A DNA stretch of 64,000 bases from Gammaproteobacteria bacterium (GTDB lineage Bacteria; Pseudomonadota; Gammaproteobacteria; Eutrophobiales; Eutrophobiaceae). Shown here one piece after another: positions 17,044 to 28,784 of the stretch (position 1 is its first letter; each line of letters opens with the position of its first letter). Both the position numbers and the translations under genes were made by a program. The stretch spans positions 92,487 to 156,486 of the forward strand of contig JAURNY010000032.1 in assembly GCA_030829955.1 (NCBI GenBank). Direction: 5' to 3'. The notes beneath the pieces were generated by a model. The model saw only the letters and a program-made list of their open reading frames with translations. It had not been told where the DNA came from and did no database searches.

Positions 17044-17757
17044 TCAGGTTATTTGCTGATGCATGGAAGGAATTAATTCCGTTTCCATATAGTTTACTGT
17101 TCTAGCAACTAGTTCATCTGCACCACGATCCAGTAATAAATATTGAAAGCTTAATAACATACTGCCTATCAAACCAAGCAAAGTCGTATTTAACGCAAGG
17201 CTCATACCTGCTGTCATTTTAGTCAGCACACCCTGAATATCTTCAAGTGCAAATGATTCCAGACCTGATAAAGGTTCCAGCATCATTACAAAACCAATTA
17301 CCGTACCGAGCAAACCAAGTTTCACCAATAAACTCGTCATGAACCAGCCAAACTCATGTTGTGCATGTGCTTCTTCAGTAAAGATTTCCGTAATTAGTGT
17401 TTTATCTGATTCAGGTACGCCTTTATCACGCGTAATTATTGTTTGTCCTTGAAGACTCTTAATTACTGTACACAAAAATTCAGCTGGCAAGGAATCATTA
17501 TCGCGCCATGAAATCTTTGATTGATGAATTTCAATAATGGCATTGAGTTGCTGGCTTAAATAATAGGATCGAAAGCCACAATGGATCGTAGAACAAACAA
17601 AGATGAAACCAATAATGTACGTTACTTTAGTCGGATCGCTTAAGAAGATGGGCAAAAGAATATGAATCTGCACACTTAACCAGATGAGGAATAGTAAAAC
17701 TCCTGCATAAATACTCCATTGCAGAAGCAAGCGATGATGAAATGTATTCTTAAGCAT
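17044..17757 (-). CDS. MotA/TolQ/ExbB-like proton channel protein
   Basis: 237 residues, first of four tightly packed genes. There are four membrane segments (about 10-36, 45-62, 138-162, 183-207) with a cytoplasmic domain between the second and third. The last two, with GLLGTVIGFVMML and AGMSLALNTTLLGLIGSM, carry the Gly/Thr-rich signature of the MotA/TolQ/ExbB family. It differs from TolQ and ExbB, which have three segments, and lies nearer MotA/ZorA in topology. The channel would use the proton gradient to move its ExbD-like partner (next gene). No tonB, tolA or motB gene is nearby. Confidence 0.85.
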   Translation of the reverse strand: MLKNTFHHRLLLQWSIYAGVLLFLIWLSVQIHILLPIFLSDPTKVTYIIGFIFVCSTIHCGFRSYYLSQQLNAIIEIHQSKISWRDNDSLPAEFLCTVIKSLQGQTIITRDKGVPESDKTLITEIFTEEAHAQHEFGWFMTSLLVKLGLLGTVIGFVMMLEPLSGLESFALEDIQGVLTKMTAGMSLALNTTLLGLIGSMLLSFQYLLLDRGADELVARTVNYMETELIPSMHQQIT

Positions 17758-17765
17758 GAAATATA

Positions 17766-17782
17766 AGCATATTTAATATGCT
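17766..17782. other. Inverted repeat between lldD and the ExbB-like operon
   Basis: AGCATAT-TTA-ATATGCT forms a 7-bp stem with a 3-base loop, 9 bases upstream of the ExbB/MotA-like start codon and 36 bases after lldD. No T run follows, so it may be an operator or mRNA structure rather than a terminator. Confidence 0.45.
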
Positions 17783-17817
17783 GACATCATACCCCGATTA
17801 GTCAGATCAAACCATCG

Positions 17818-18954
17818 TTATAGCCAGCTGTCGTTTAATGCATCAAATTGCGTACAGCCTATTTGCTGCATAGTACGGGTCATTTCATCACGAAAGATTT
17901 CTATTACCTGTCTGCCACCATCATCACCGGCAGCAGCCATTGCAAACAGAAATGATCTGCCACTGAATGCGGCTTTAGCACCCAATGCCTTGCAGCGAAC
18001 AATATCCAAACCGGTACGAACACCACTATCCATTATTATCGTTAAGTCGCTCTTCAATTTATCATCCAGTTGTTGCATGGACTGCACACTGGAAGGTGCG
18101 CCATCTAATTGCCTGCCACCATGATTAGATACAACAACCCCATCAATACCAATCTCATGACACTGTTGAATATCTTTTTGACACATTAGACCTTTCACCA
18201 GTAAAGGGCCATCCCATAATGCGCGAATTTCTTTAATACGTTCCAGTGTGACGCCACTCATGAAGAATTGTGTTAGAAATTCACTTAGATGTTTAATGTT
18301 TTTTAAATCACCATAGGGCTCAAGGTTTATAAACCTAGGAATACCCTGGCTCAATGTTTTCATTAACCATGTTGGGCAACGTAAAGTTTGACCAACAATG
18401 CGAGGGGTATATTTAAAAGGCAAGATTAAACCGTTCTTTAATTCCTTATCACGTTTTGCACCTACAGGAATATCCACAGTGATAACTAATGCTTTATATT
18501 TCGCCTGCTTCACACGATTAATAATATCTTTCATTACTTCACGATCACGCGGCACATAAAGTTGATACCAGGCAACATCCGGTGCGAGCTTAGCAATCTC
18601 TTCCAAGCGAGTCGTACCCATGGTACTTAATGTATAAGGGATATTGGCTGCCTGTGCCGCCTTGGCAAGTTCGCGTTCGGCAGTGGGCCACATCATATTG
18701 GATAATCCAACGGGCGAAATACCCAGACCTAAATCATATTTATGTCCAAATAAATCACAGGAAGTATCTATCGTTCCAACATCTGTTAGATAGCGAGGCC
18801 AAAGTTGCACATCTTCCAGATGTGTTCGATTTCGTTGTAGACCAAGTTCGGCGCTGATACCAGATGATAAATATTCCCAGGCAAATCGAGGAATACGTTT
18901 TTTGGCGTGTCGCTCCATATCAGCAACAGCGGGCATGCGCAGATTATATTTCAT
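17818..18954 (-). CDS. lldD: FMN-dependent L-lactate dehydrogenase / alpha-hydroxy acid dehydrogenase
   Basis: 378 residues, full length for the FMN-dependent alpha-hydroxy-acid oxidase family. SNHGGRQLDGAPSS carries the catalytic His and substrate Arg, and MDSGVRTGLDIVRCKALGA and FSGRSFLFAMAAAG form the flavin phosphate site. The lactate permease gene lies 14 bases upstream in the same direction, which makes L-lactate the likely substrate; glycolate or mandelate oxidase homologues are alternatives. The enzyme would pass electrons to the quinone pool at the inner membrane. Confidence 0.88.
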   Translation of the reverse strand: MKYNLRMPAVADMERHAKKRIPRFAWEYLSSGISAELGLQRNRTHLEDVQLWPRYLTDVGTIDTSCDLFGHKYDLGLGISPVGLSNMMWPTAERELAKAAQAANIPYTLSTMGTTRLEEIAKLAPDVAWYQLYVPRDREVMKDIINRVKQAKYKALVITVDIPVGAKRDKELKNGLILPFKYTPRIVGQTLRCPTWLMKTLSQGIPRFINLEPYGDLKNIKHLSEFLTQFFMSGVTLERIKEIRALWDGPLLVKGLMCQKDIQQCHEIGIDGVVVSNHGGRQLDGAPSSVQSMQQLDDKLKSDLTIIMDSGVRTGLDIVRCKALGAKAAFSGRSFLFAMAAAGDDGGRQVIEIFRDEMTRTMQQIGCTQFDALNDSWL

Positions 18955-18968
18955 CTATTGATACTTTA

Positions 18969-20615
18969 TTATTGTAGTTTTACCAGAAACAAACCTAACA
19001 CACCTAATACACCAAGATAATATACAAGCGGTAATAATGTTCGGCGTAATACTGCTCCCTCTTGCCCGATTAAACCGACGGTTGCCGATGCCGCAACGAC
19101 ATTATGAATCGCAATCATATTACCAGCAGCAGCACCTACGGCTTGTAATGCAACAATCAATGCAGTGGTCATTCCCAAACTCTCTGCCACTGAAAATTGA
19201 AATTGGGTAAACATTAAATTACTTACGGTGTTGCTACCGGCAATAAATGCTCCTAGCGCACCAATCACTGGTGCAAACATCGGCCAGATTTCACCAACAT
19301 TTGACGACACCCATTGAGCCAAGGAAATCGGCATACTCGCGATAGCCAGATCATTCATGCCAGAATTAATATAGATACGTACCATTGGCACAGTAAACAC
19401 CAGAACAAACCCTGCACTAACCAAAGTAATAGTTGATTCATGCAAGGCGCATTTATATTGCTTCAGGGACATTCGATGCAATGGAATAGTAATGAGTGAA
19501 ACAATAAATAGCATAAATGCAGGTAGATACAGTGGTTTCGTTGATGCGGTAATTGCCGTATCGAGAATATTATTCCAGCTGATATTCACAACCTTTAATA
19601 AGTTACCTATACCCAATTCCGGTAAACGTGTTAGTACTAATAGCACGACAACAATTAGATAAGGCAACCACGCACGAAAGACCGTAAGTTTGATATTGCT
19701 TTGTTCTTCGTGGCTCACGATATTACCAAGCCAATGTTTGGGCCATGTTGCCTTATCCGGGAAATCCCATGTATCTTTCGGGATCAAAAAGCGATAACGA
19801 ACAGCCAATAAAATAATTCCAATACCGATCAAAGCGCCTAATAAAGATGGAAAAGCTGGCCCCAAAAAATATCCAGTTAGAAAATATGGCACTGTAAAAG
19901 CAAGACCACCTAATAATGCAAATGGGAAAATAGATAATCCTTCTTTCCAGGATTTATTCTCACCAAAAAATCGCGTCATCATCATTACCATGATGGTTGG
20001 CATTAATGTGCCAACAATGGCATGCATCATGGCAGCATAAATAGTGACCTGTTGAATATAGTCGCTAATTGAAATGCCACTTAAAGCTGATGACTCGAGA
20101 CCATTTTGCACGCCAATTAATATTGGGGTACCTACAGCACCAAATGTTACAGGCGTACTTTGCACCATCATTCCCAGCATAACAGCAGTCATTGCCGGAA
20201 AGCCTAATGCCACTAATAACGGCGCAACAATCGCTGCCGGCGTACCAAAACCGGATGCCCCTTCAATAAAACTACCAAATAACCAACAGATGATAATTAA
20301 TTGCACACGGCGGTCACTGGAGATATTAGAAAACCCCTGCCGTATTATCTGTACGGCGCCGGAATGCTTCATTGTATTTAACAAAAGTATGGCGGCAAAA
20401 ATAATGAAAAGAATATTAAAGGTAATAAATAAACCTTGAATGGTTGATGCCATGATATTGGCTGTGGACATCTGCCAGACAATACTAGCGATAATGGCAG
20501 TCAGTATATAGACAACCGGCATCGCCCATTTTGCAGCAATACGAAAACCAACCAGCATTATGCCGGCAACGAGGATGGGTAAAATGGCAAATAATGCTAA
20601 TGTCGTAGAATGCAT
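18969..20615 (-). CDS. lctP: L-lactate permease, LctP family
   Basis: About 548 residues with 12 or more membrane segments. The [19 protein letters not shown] motif is diagnostic of the LctP/GlcA family, and [16 protein letters not shown] is a second signature. It imports L-lactate (or glycolate) with protons. The frame opens at a GTG (20663), but that codon lies in a terminator hairpin; the ATG at 20615 gives the normal family N-terminus. lldD follows after 14 bases, forming a lactate uptake and oxidation operon. Confidence 0.92.
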   Translation of the reverse strand: MHSTTLALFAILPILVAGIMLVGFRIAAKWAMPVVYILTAIIASIVWQMSTANIMASTIQGLFITFNILFIIFAAILLLNTMKHSGAVQIIRQGFSNISSDRRVQLIIICWLFGSFIEGASGFGTPAAIVAPLLVALGFPAMTAVMLGMMVQSTPVTFGAVGTPILIGVQNGLESSALSGISISDYIQQVTIYAAMMHAIVGTLMPTIMVMMMTRFFGENKSWKEGLSIFPFALLGGLAFTVPYFLTGYFLGPAFPSLLGALIGIGIILLAVRYRFLIPKDTWDFPDKATWPKHWLGNIVSHEEQSNIKLTVFRAWLPYLIVVVLLVLTRLPELGIGNLLKVVNISWNNILDTAITASTKPLYLPAFMLFIVSLITIPLHRMSLKQYKCALHESTITLVSAGFVLVFTVPMVRIYINSGMNDLAIASMPISLAQWVSSNVGEIWPMFAPVIGALGAFIAGSNTVSNLMFTQFQFSVAESLGMTTALIVALQAVGAAAGNMIAIHNVVAASATVGLIGQEGAVLRRTLLPLVYYLGVLGVLGLFLVKLQ

Positions 20616-20640
20616 TTTAAGATTATAAGTTAAGATGACC

Positions 20641-20670
20641 TCAAAAAAAAACTCTCGAATCACGAGAGTT
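20641..20670 (-). terminator. Rho-independent terminator between gltD and lctP
   Basis: On the minus strand AACTCTCG-TGATT-CGAGAGTT is followed by nine T, an ideal intrinsic terminator. It lies about 280 bases after gltD and 35 bases before the lctP ATG. It may end gltBD transcripts or act as an attenuator in the lctP leader; sequence alone cannot decide. Confidence 0.85.
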
Positions 20671-20948
20671 CTTTTGTCAGAAAAATTGACTCATTTTGCC
20701 GCAATGCAAAATCAAACTATAAAGCGTTTAATCTAGTTTGCGATTACATTCTTTGAAGTAACCACATCATTACTGAAAGCATAACAACTCGACTCAGCAT
20801 ATTCTTTTGCTAAATCCCGCTTGAACAACCGAATAAGTCGCACAGTTCTGCGTCAATAATGACAGGAGTAATTTATCGACAATAACGTTATAAGCAGGCA
20901 AAAAATTTTCGACTAGCGTGAGTTTTTATTTGTCTAGTTTGTTTGACG
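20671..20948 (-). other. gltD-lctP spacer, possible leader and short ORF
   Basis: A 278-base gap on the strand of both flanking genes. It contains a 36-codon frame at 20733-20843 (GTG start) with protein-like residues such as RLFKRDLAKEYAESS, but no ribosome-binding site. It must also hold the lctP promoter if the terminator at 20641 ends gltBD. I see no known riboswitch fold. Confidence 0.35.
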
Positions 20949-22394
20949 CTATACAGGAGCGGGCAAGTCGGTCGTTCCCATTAGGAATTCATCAATCGCG
21001 GCTGCTACACTTCTACCTTCTGCAATCGCCCAAACAATCAAACTTTGACCGCGACGCATATCGCCAGCTGCAAATACACCATCAACACTGGTTTTCCAGG
21101 TTTCAGGATCAACAACTACATTTCCACGCGTGTCGAGTTCGCAACCAAGTTGCTCCAACATGCCAGGTTTTTCAGGACCAACAAAACCCATTGCGAGTAA
21201 TACCAAATCAGCTGGCAATTCTTTTTCGCTGCCCGGCACTTCTGAAAAGGCCATGTGGCCATCAACATTTTTCATTTCAACTTCGACAAGCTGCAATGCT
21301 TTTACATTACCATTACCGTCATCAATAAATTTCTTGGTTGATACTGAATAAACTCGATCAACCCCTTCTTCATGTGCAGATGCTGTACGGAATATGCGTG
21401 GCCATTCTGGCCATGGATTATCTGCGGCACGGGTTTCTGGTGGCTTTGACATAATTTCCAGTTGATATACCGTTTTGCAACCCTGACGATTTGCTGTGCC
21501 TAAACAATCCGCACCTGTATCACCACCACCGATGATAACAACATTCTTACCTTCTGCACTGACGAAATCAGCAGGCTTTGAATCACCTTCGCAAAGTCTA
21601 TTTTGCATAGGTAAATAATCCATTGCCTGATAGATACCTTTTAACTCGCGACCTTCTACCAGTAAGTCACGACGATCACAGGCGCCACCGGTTAATAACA
21701 ATGCATCAAAATCTTTCTTTAAATCATCAACTGAAATGTTGTCGCCAACATGGGCATTGGTTTTGAATTTCACGCCTTCTGCTTCAAGTTGTTCGAGACG
21801 TCGATCTAATACTCTCTTTTCCATTTTGAATTCTGGAATACCATAACGTAACAAACCGCCAATGCGATCATCACGTTCAAATACCGTTACATCATGACCG
21901 GCACGTGCAAGTTGTTGTGCTGCTGCAAGACCTGCAGGTCCTGAACCAACAATGGCAATTGATTTACCGGTTTGTTTTTCAGCCGGCATTGGTTTAACCC
22001 AGCCGTTTTCCCAGGCTTTATCAATGATAGAAACTTCAACTGCTTTAATAGTGACTGGATCATCATTAATGCCTAATACACATGAACCTTCACAAGGTGC
22101 GGGGCACAAGGTACCGGTAAATTCAGGAAAGTTATTCGTCGCATGCAGGCGTTTAATTGCTGCATTCCATTGATCGCGATAAATAAGATCATTCCAGTCT
22201 GGAATCAGATTGCCTAACGGACAACCCTGATGACAAAACGGAATACCACAATCCATACAACGCGCGGCTTGTTCTTTAAGTGGTGCAACAGGCCACGATT
22301 CCATCACCTGATTATAATCTTTTAATCTCTCTTCAACTGGACGGTATGGTTGTGTCATCCGAGCATGTTCCATAAATCCGGTAGCTTTACCCAT
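20949..22394 (-). CDS. gltD: Glutamate synthase small subunit
   Basis: About 481 residues. The N-terminal [4Fe-4S] cysteine cluster reads [14 protein letters not shown], with a further set in [11 protein letters not shown]. It is followed by FAD-binding [36 protein letters not shown]-binding [11 protein letters not shown] and a C-terminal [18 protein letters not shown]. The subunit passes electrons from NADPH to the large subunit. The frame extends to 22418, but ATG 22394 matches the family start ([10 protein letters not shown]) and overlaps the gltB stop by 8 bases, which implies translational coupling. Confidence 0.96.
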   Translation of the reverse strand: MGKATGFMEHARMTQPYRPVEERLKDYNQVMESWPVAPLKEQAARCMDCGIPFCHQGCPLGNLIPDWNDLIYRDQWNAAIKRLHATNNFPEFTGTLCPAPCEGSCVLGINDDPVTIKAVEVSIIDKAWENGWVKPMPAEKQTGKSIAIVGSGPAGLAAAQQLARAGHDVTVFERDDRIGGLLRYGIPEFKMEKRVLDRRLEQLEAEGVKFKTNAHVGDNISVDDLKKDFDALLLTGGACDRRDLLVEGRELKGIYQAMDYLPMQNRLCEGDSKPADFVSAEGKNVVIIGGGDTGADCLGTANRQGCKTVYQLEIMSKPPETRAADNPWPEWPRIFRTASAHEEGVDRVYSVSTKKFIDDGNGNVKALQLVEVEMKNVDGHMAFSEVPGSEKELPADLVLLAMGFVGPEKPGMLEQLGCELDTRGNVVVDPETWKTSVDGVFAAGDMRRGQSLIVWAIAEGRSVAAAIDEFLMGTTDLPAPV

Positions 22395-25300
22395 GAGCGG
22401 CCTCCATAATTGCTTCATCTTCGTTTGCGCCGGTTTCTCTTGCTATTTTAATCGCACTCAACACGCGCTTGTAATCTTTCGGCATGACTTTCACAAATTT
22501 ACCTATGTAGGTATCCCAATCATCAAGGATACGTTTTGCGACCGAACTCTGCGTATATTTCGCATGGTTATTTAATAATGTTCTAACGATATCCAGATCT
22601 TCATCGTCTTCCATTGAATCCAGATCAACCATTGCCTGATTACACTTAACAGCGAAGTCACCTGCTTCATCCAGTACATAGGCAATACCACCAGACATAC
22701 CGGCTGCAAAATTACGGCCTGTTTTACCAATAATGACAACACGACCACCGGTCATATATTCACAACCATGGTCACCTACACCTTCAACAACTGTATTAAC
22801 ACCGCTATTACGAACACAGAAACGTTCGCCAGCGATACCTCGGAAATAAGCCTCACCTTGAGTTGCTCCATAAAGCACAACATTACCTACAAGAATATTT
22901 TCTTCAGGTACAAATGAAGAGTTGCATGGTGGATAAACAATTATCTTGCCACCTGATAAACCTTTACCAATGTAATCATTGGCATCTCCTTCCAGTGTCA
23001 GTGTCACACCTTTTGGAATGAAGGCGCCAAAGCTCATGCCCGCAGAACCGTTAAAATGTATCTTTACTGTATCTTCCGGTAATCCGGCTGAACCATAACG
23101 CCTGGTAATTTCATAACCGAGAATAGTGCCGACGGTGCGATTGGTATTTACCACTGGGAGAGTCATATCGACAGGTTTTTTGCTCTCTAACGCGTCTTTA
23201 CAAAATGGCACGATGGTCGTGACATCAAGTGATTTTTCCAGACCATGATCCTGTTGTTTAACACAATAGATTTCATCACCCGGACGTGGCGTTGCTTTAT
23301 AAAGAATCTTGCTGAAATCCAGACCATTTGCTTTCCAATGATCGACTGCTTTTTTGCTATCAATACGGTCAACCTGTCCCACCATTTCATCAACGGTACG
23401 GAAACCAAGTTCAGCCATGTATTCACGTACTTCTTCAGCAATAAATTTAAAGAAGTTTTCAACGAATTCCGGCTGACCGGCAAATTTTCTGGTGAGGCTA
23501 GGATTCTGTGTTGCTACACCGACCGGACAAGTATTCAAATGACAAACTCGCATCATGATACAACCCATGACAACCAATGGCGCAGTTGAGAAACCAAATT
23601 CTTCAGCGCCGAGTAATGCAGCAATCACCACATCACGACCGGTTTTTAATTGGCCGTCAGTTTGTACAACGATACGGTCACGTAAACCATTTTGAATTAA
23701 TACCTGCTGAGTTTCAGCCAAACCTAACTCCCATGGCAAGCCAGCATGTTTTAGTGAACTCATTGGCGATGCGCCAGTACCACCATCGTAGCCGGAAATT
23801 AAAACCACATCAGAATAAGCTTTTGCTACACCAGCAGCAACTGTTCCTACACCGACTTCTGCAACCAACTTCACATGAATACGTGCTTTTGGATTTGAGT
23901 TTTTCAAATCATGGATCAGCTGCGCCAAATCTTCGATTGAATAAATATCATGATGTGGTGGCGGTGAGATTAAACCTACACCTGCAGTTGAGTGACGTAC
24001 TTTAGCAATCCATGGATAAACTTTAGGACCAGGTAACTGACCACCCTCACCTGGCTTTGCGCCTTGCGCCATTTTGATTTGAATATCATCAGCATTAGCC
24101 AGATATTCACTGGTTACACCAAAACGACCAGATGCAACCTGTTTGATTGAACTACGACGCAAATCACCATTTGCATCGCGTGTAAAACGATCCGGATCTT
24201 CACCGCCCTCACCTGTATTGGATTTACCACCAATACGGTTCATCGCAATCGCTAATGTTTCATGTGCCTGTTTACTAATAGAACCATAAGACATCGCACC
24301 CGTTGAAAAACGTTTCATGATGCTTTCAATTGGTTCGACTTCTTGAATCGGAATTGAGTTACCTTTCTTGAAACCAAACAAGCCACGCAAAGTTGCCAGA
24401 TGCTCGCTCTGATTATCTACTGCTTCGGTATATTCCTTAAAGATTTTGTACTGACCTAAACGCGTAGCATGCTGCAATTTAAATACAGTTTGCGGATTGA
24501 ACAGATGATATTCACCATCACGACGCCATTGATATTCACCACCCCATTCAAGATCCGGTTTTTTAACCGGTCGATCCGGGAAAGCATTGTGATGACGTTT
24601 GCCAGCTTCTTGTGCTACGACATCAATACCGATACCGCCGATACGTGAAGCAGTCCAGGTAAAATATTTATCAATGAATGATTTTTCCAGACCAATAGCT
24701 TCAAAGATTTGCGCACCACGATAGGACTGCACTGTGGAGATACCCATCTTCGACATGGTTTTTATCAATCCCTTGTTCACAGCTTTAATGAAATTCTGCA
24801 CCGCTTTTTCATGCGGCATTTCAGGGATGTGACCTTTGCCGATTAAATCTTCTAACGACTCAAAGGCAAGATAAGGATTAACACAACCTACACCGTAACC
24901 AAGTAATACGGCAAAGTGATGGACTTCTCTTGGCTCGCCTGATTCCAGCACCATACTGATCTGTGAGCGGGTGCCGTTGCGTACTAAATAGTTATGTACA
25001 CCTGATACCGCAAGTAATGCAGGTATCGATGCATTTTCCTGATCAACTGCTCTATCAGATAAAATAAAATAGGTATAACCATCTTCAATCGCTTTATCCG
25101 CTTCCTTGCAAACGCGTTCAATCGCTTTTTCCAGACCTTTACCGCCTTCAACAACCGGATAGGTAATATTCAATACGATTGATTTAAAGCCCGGCATGTC
25201 CATATCGCGAATACGTGCCAGCTGTTCATTCGTAATAACTGGTGAACTTAATTTAATCTGGCGACAATGTTCAGGCGATGGCTTTAATAGATTCATTTCA

Positions 25301-26940
25301 CAACCAATCGTCGAACCTACCTGTGTCACTAGTTCTTCACGAATACCATCCAATGGCGGATTAGTTACCTGCGCAAAGAGTTGTTTGAAATAGTCATATA
25401 ATAAACGTGGTCGATTTGATAATACGGCCAACGCAGCATCGGTGCCCATCGAGCCGGTGGGTTCAAGACCATCACGTGCCATTGGTGCCATCAAAATTCT
25501 TAAGTCTTCATGGGTATAGCCAAAGGCTTGCTGGCGTTGTAATAACGTATCATGATCCGAACCAACAACTGATTTTGGATCAGGCAAGTTATCGATCGGA
25601 ATTAAATTATCCTTTAACCACTCACCATAAGGATGTTCATTAACAAACTGGTTTTTGATTTCTTCATCATCAATGATTCGACCAGCTTTAGTGTCGACCA
25701 TAAAGATGCGACCAGGATGAAGACGTTCCTTGATTAATACATTTTCCGGCGCAACTTCTAACACGCCAACTTCAGATGCCATGATGACCATGTCATCTTT
25801 AGTTACATAATAACGCGAGGGACGTAAGCCATTACGATCAAGTACTGCACCGATAACTTCACCATCGGTAAATGCGATTGACGCTGGACCATCCCACGGT
25901 TCCATCAAACATGCATGATATTCATAAAATGCCTTACGCTCAGGGCTCATGGTGTCATGACCAGACCAGGCTTCAGGTATCATCATCAATACTGCATGTG
26001 GTAATGGACGGCCACACATATGCAGGAATTCCATTACGTTATCAAATGTTGCCGAGTCACTACCACCTTCAATAACAACAGGGAAGATCTTTTGCAGATC
26101 ATCACCAAATAATTCAGATTCACAAAGTGCTTCACGCGCACGCATCCAGTTCGCATTACCGCGAGCAGTATTAATTTCACCGTTGTGTGCAACATAACGG
26201 AAAGGATGCGCCAAGCGCCATTCTGGAAAAGTATTAGTTGAGAATCTTTGATGTACTAATGCCATAGCTGACTCAACATCAGGATCGCCTAGCTCTGGAA
26301 ACATCGGCGCAATTTGTTCGCCAGTTAACATACCTTTGTAAACAAAGGTTCGGTAAGACAGCGATGGAATATAAAATAGATTTTGTTGCTTTAAGTCAGA
26401 GCTCCAGATTTCATTTTCGATACGCTTTCTGATGACATAAAGCTTGCGATCAAAAGCTAAAGAATCCAGATCATCGCTTTTACCGATAAAGATTTGTTTG
26501 AATGTGGGTTCATCTTTTTTTGCAGAAGGCCCTAATGATGAGCTGTCGATAGGCACATCACGCCAACCGAGAAACTCTTGTCCTTCTTCTTTAATAATTC
26601 TTTCAAATGCATTTTGACAGAATTTGGATTCCTTGGCATCGGTAGGCAAGAACACCATACCTGCACCATAGCTATTAGTTTCAGGTAATTTGATGCCAGA
26701 TTCGACACATACACGTTGGAAAAACTTGTCCGGCTTTTGAATCAGAATACCAACACCATCGCCTGTGTTTTCTTCACAACCGCAGGCACCGCGATGAAGC
26801 AGGTTTTTTAAAATGATTAGAGCATTATCGACAATCTCATGCGATTTAACACCTTTAATATTTACGACAAAACCTACACCACACGAGTCGTGTTCAGTCG
26901 ACGGTTCATACAGGCCTTTTTGCTCTGGCTTCTGAGTCAT
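22387..26940 (-). CDS. gltB: Glutamate synthase large subunit
   Basis: 1517 residues. A short propeptide precedes the glutaminase nucleophile Cys20 ([10 protein letters not shown]), followed by the class II amidotransferase domain, the central domain, and the FMN-binding synthase domain with the [3Fe-4S] cysteines in [14 protein letters not shown]-terminal GXGXG beta-helix closes it. It converts glutamine plus 2-oxoglutarate to two glutamates with gltD, serving ammonium assimilation. Length is normal. The ATG at 26940 follows a purine-rich ribosome-binding site. A hairpin lies about 150 bases upstream. Confidence 0.97.
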   Translation of the reverse strand: MTQKPEQKGLYEPSTEHDSCGVGFVVNIKGVKSHEIVDNALIILKNLLHRGACGCEENTGDGVGILIQKPDKFFQRVCVESGIKLPETNSYGAGMVFLPTDAKESKFCQNAFERIIKEEGQEFLGWRDVPIDSSSLGPSAKKDEPTFKQIFIGKSDDLDSLAFDRKLYVIRKRIENEIWSSDLKQQNLFYIPSLSYRTFVYKGMLTGEQIAPMFPELGDPDVESAMALVHQRFSTNTFPEWRLAHPFRYVAHNGEINTARGNANWMRAREALCESELFGDDLQKIFPVVIEGGSDSATFDNVMEFLHMCGRPLPHAVLMMIPEAWSGHDTMSPERKAFYEYHACLMEPWDGPASIAFTDGEVIGAVLDRNGLRPSRYYVTKDDMVIMASEVGVLEVAPENVLIKERLHPGRIFMVDTKAGRIIDDEEIKNQFVNEHPYGEWLKDNLIPIDNLPDPKSVVGSDHDTLLQRQQAFGYTHEDLRILMAPMARDGLEPTGSMGTDAALAVLSNRPRLLYDYFKQLFAQVTNPPLDGIREELVTQVGSTIGCEMNLLKPSPEHCRQIKLSSPVITNEQLARIRDMDMPGFKSIVLNITYPVVEGGKGLEKAIERVCKEADKAIEDGYTYFILSDRAVDQENASIPALLAVSGVHNYLVRNGTRSQISMVLESGEPREVHHFAVLLGYGVGCVNPYLAFESLEDLIGKGHIPEMPHEKAVQNFIKAVNKGLIKTMSKMGISTVQSYRGAQIFEAIGLEKSFIDKYFTWTASRIGGIGIDVVAQEAGKRHHNAFPDRPVKKPDLEWGGEYQWRRDGEYHLFNPQTVFKLQHATRLGQYKIFKEYTEAVDNQSEHLATLRGLFGFKKGNSIPIQEVEPIESIMKRFSTGAMSYGSISKQAHETLAIAMNRIGGKSNTGEGGEDPDRFTRDANGDLRRSSIKQVASGRFGVTSEYLANADDIQIKMAQGAKPGEGGQLPGPKVYPWIAKVRHSTAGVGLISPPPHHDIYSIEDLAQLIHDLKNSNPKARIHVKLVAEVGVGTVAAGVAKAYSDVVLISGYDGGTGASPMSSLKHAGLPWELGLAETQQVLIQNGLRDRIVVQTDGQLKTGRDVVIAALLGAEEFGFSTAPLVVMGCIMMRVCHLNTCPVGVATQNPSLTRKFAGQPEFVENFFKFIAEEVREYMAELGFRTVDEMVGQVDRIDSKKAVDHWKANGLDFSKILYKATPRPGDEIYCVKQQDHGLEKSLDVTTIVPFCKDALESKKPVDMTLPVVNTNRTVGTILGYEITRRYGSAGLPEDTVKIHFNGSAGMSFGAFIPKGVTLTLEGDANDYIGKGLSGGKIIVYPPCNSSFVPEENILVGNVVLYGATQGEAYFRGIAGERFCVRNSGVNTVVEGVGDHGCEYMTGGRVVIIGKTGRNFAAGMSGGIAYVLDEAGDFAVKCNQAMVDLDSMEDDEDLDIVRTLLNNHAKYTQSSVAKRILDDWDTYIGKFVKVMPKDYKRVLSAIKIARETGANEDEAIMEAAHG

Positions 26941-27234
26941 ATTGAATTCTCTTCTAGTTTTGATTTATAAAGCGGACAGTTTTCGCGGACTACAAAAACA
27001 TGCCTGGGATATACACCCTGAATCGTCCTAATAGTTCTTATATATAGAGCCTTTTTGTACTTGGGAAAAAGGGTAGAAAGTATAATCAAGCACCCGTGTT
27101 ATGTCACGGTGCAACATGAGAAAATTACTAATTTGTCCAGAGATGTTTCAGAACAGTGATAAGCAGCTATTTTAAGAAAAATAGACGCATTTTCATCACA
27201 TTTAGCTATATTTAATCACTTTTTGTGATTTTGC
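26941..27234 (-). promoter_or_regulatory. gltB upstream region with two hairpins
   Basis: A spacer of 294 bases that must carry the gltBD promoter. A hairpin at 27089-27113 (GCAC, bulged C, CGTG, six-base loop, CACGGTGC) has an 8-bp stem. A smaller one, AATCAC-TTTTT-GTGATT (27214-27230), lies just after the damX-like stop and could help end that transcript. I do not assign promoter boxes. Confidence 0.4.
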
Positions 27235-28782
27235 CTAATGTTTTATATCCAATTCCTGCAGACTTTTTATGGTTCTTGGCCATGGCGAGAGATTTTTTGC
27301 GACTTCTGGCAATTTTTCAATCTCTTTCACAGCCAGTTGGCGGTTTAGATAATGTCCGTAGATTAAAATAAACCACGGCTTGCCAGCATTGGTAGTCGTC
27401 AACTGAACAATCCTGTCTTTATGTTGGGGTAATTTTTTCAAATATACATCGATGGTTGCCTGCTCTTTTGCGCCTATTAGCTGGATAACATAATCACTTG
27501 GTTTTTGTTGCATTATCCATTGGCTGTCCTTTTTAGGTTCTTCTGCTTTCGATTCGTCGATATGTTGAACTACTTCCGGAACAATTACTTCTTCTGCTGT
27601 TATATCGACTTTAGCCTCTAATGCTTCTTCATCCAGAATAGTGTCTTGCGGTTCTTCTACTACTGCTTCGACAACAATTGGTTCAATCTCTTCTTCTATC
27701 TCAACTATTGTTTCAGACTGCTTCTCTTTCACTACGATAGGCGTATCACTTCCTTCAAAAATTTCGATACGCTTTTGCTGTTTGCCTAAATCAACATCTG
27801 CAACTAATTCGGGAATGACAGGTAGTGCAAGCTCTTCTATATCTACCGGTTTAATAGTCTTTAATTCAACGACCAGCGTTTCATCTACCAGCTCTGGTAA
27901 ACTTTCTAATGCATCACCTTTGGTTTCTTTCAGCGGTAATGCAATCTTAATAGGTTCTGTCTGCATGGTGGGTTCGTCGACTTTATGTAACAAAAGCGTT
28001 ATAGCCGTCGATAAACTCAGTAACAATATACAAACAATAATAATAGAACGATTTTTCGTAATAAGATTACCCAATGATGAAAACCGTTTTGGCTTTAACA
28101 TCGACTTCTGTTCTGCTGGGTCATTTAGATATTGTTCTACCAGAGTATTTATTCGTCCGGGTAACCCATGTGAGATTCGATGAATTTGTTTGATCGTTTT
28201 TTCATCTAGTATGTTAATACTGGAATTACTATCAGGATAACGCTGCTGTAAATACAGGATGGTTTGTTTTTCAGTGAATGCAGGCATCTCTATAATATGC
28301 AGACTTTGATTCTCTTCCTGCTCGATACCATAGGCTTTAAGGTTATCGAGAAAATCTGGCTCACAAAATAAACAAATATGAATAATAGCATCGTCGCTAT
28401 TTGCGGCAACCTTATAAAATAAAAACTTCAATATTTCATCGGGCAAATGATCTACATCATCAATAATCAATGCCGGTATCTGTTGTTTTGTATTACAACG
28501 TTTTAACCATTTTTCAAGATCATCAAAACTTAAATCAGTATTTTTTTCATGCATGATCGCATTGAGAATAGTCTTTTCATTCGTTTTGTCATTAGCTTTT
28601 AATTTAACGATTGATAAACCGGAATCATCACTTGCAGATAACTCATCGAACAAGCTTGTTTTGCCAGAATGTTTTTCACCTTTTATTAAAATCAGATGAT
28701 TACTATATTCCAACAAATGTAATATAAGCTCTTGTCGATGTGATATTTCCGGGGTTCTGTAATATAAATCTGCTTGCAACAT
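27235..28782 (-). CDS. damX: DamX-like AAA ATPase with C-terminal SPOR domain
   Basis: 515 residues. The N-terminal AAA/ExeA-like domain (about 15-225) has Walker A GEKHSGKT (35-42) and Walker B ALIIDDVDHL. One membrane helix (about 247-266) follows, then a long acidic Val/Glu-rich linker and a C-terminal SPOR domain (about 430-510) that binds denuded septal peptidoglycan. E. coli DamX has one membrane segment and a SPOR domain and sits downstream of aroKB; this protein matches in layout and place, with dgt in between. Role in cell division is inferred from SPOR and context. Confidence 0.85.
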   Translation of the reverse strand: MLQADLYYRTPEISHRQELILHLLEYSNHLILIKGEKHSGKTSLFDELSASDDSGLSIVKLKANDKTNEKTILNAIMHEKNTDLSFDDLEKWLKRCNTKQQIPALIIDDVDHLPDEILKFLFYKVAANSDDAIIHICLFCEPDFLDNLKAYGIEQEENQSLHIIEMPAFTEKQTILYLQQRYPDSNSSINILDEKTIKQIHRISHGLPGRINTLVEQYLNDPAEQKSMLKPKRFSSLGNLITKNRSIIIVCILLLSLSTAITLLLHKVDEPTMQTEPIKIALPLKETKGDALESLPELVDETLVVELKTIKPVDIEELALPVIPELVADVDLGKQQKRIEIFEGSDTPIVVKEKQSETIVEIEEEIEPIVVEAVVEEPQDTILDEEALEAKVDITAEEVIVPEVVQHIDESKAEEPKKDSQWIMQQKPSDYVIQLIGAKEQATIDVYLKKLPQHKDRIVQLTTTNAGKPWFILIYGHYLNRQLAVKEIEKLPEVAKNLSPWPRTIKSLQELDIKH

Positions 28783-28784
28783 AT

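Noticed and set aside
27641..28183. 180-residue Ser/Thr-rich plus-strand frame inside the damX-like gene
   Set aside because: It is the antisense of the acidic linker of the damX-like gene, where the codon pattern leaves the opposite strand open.
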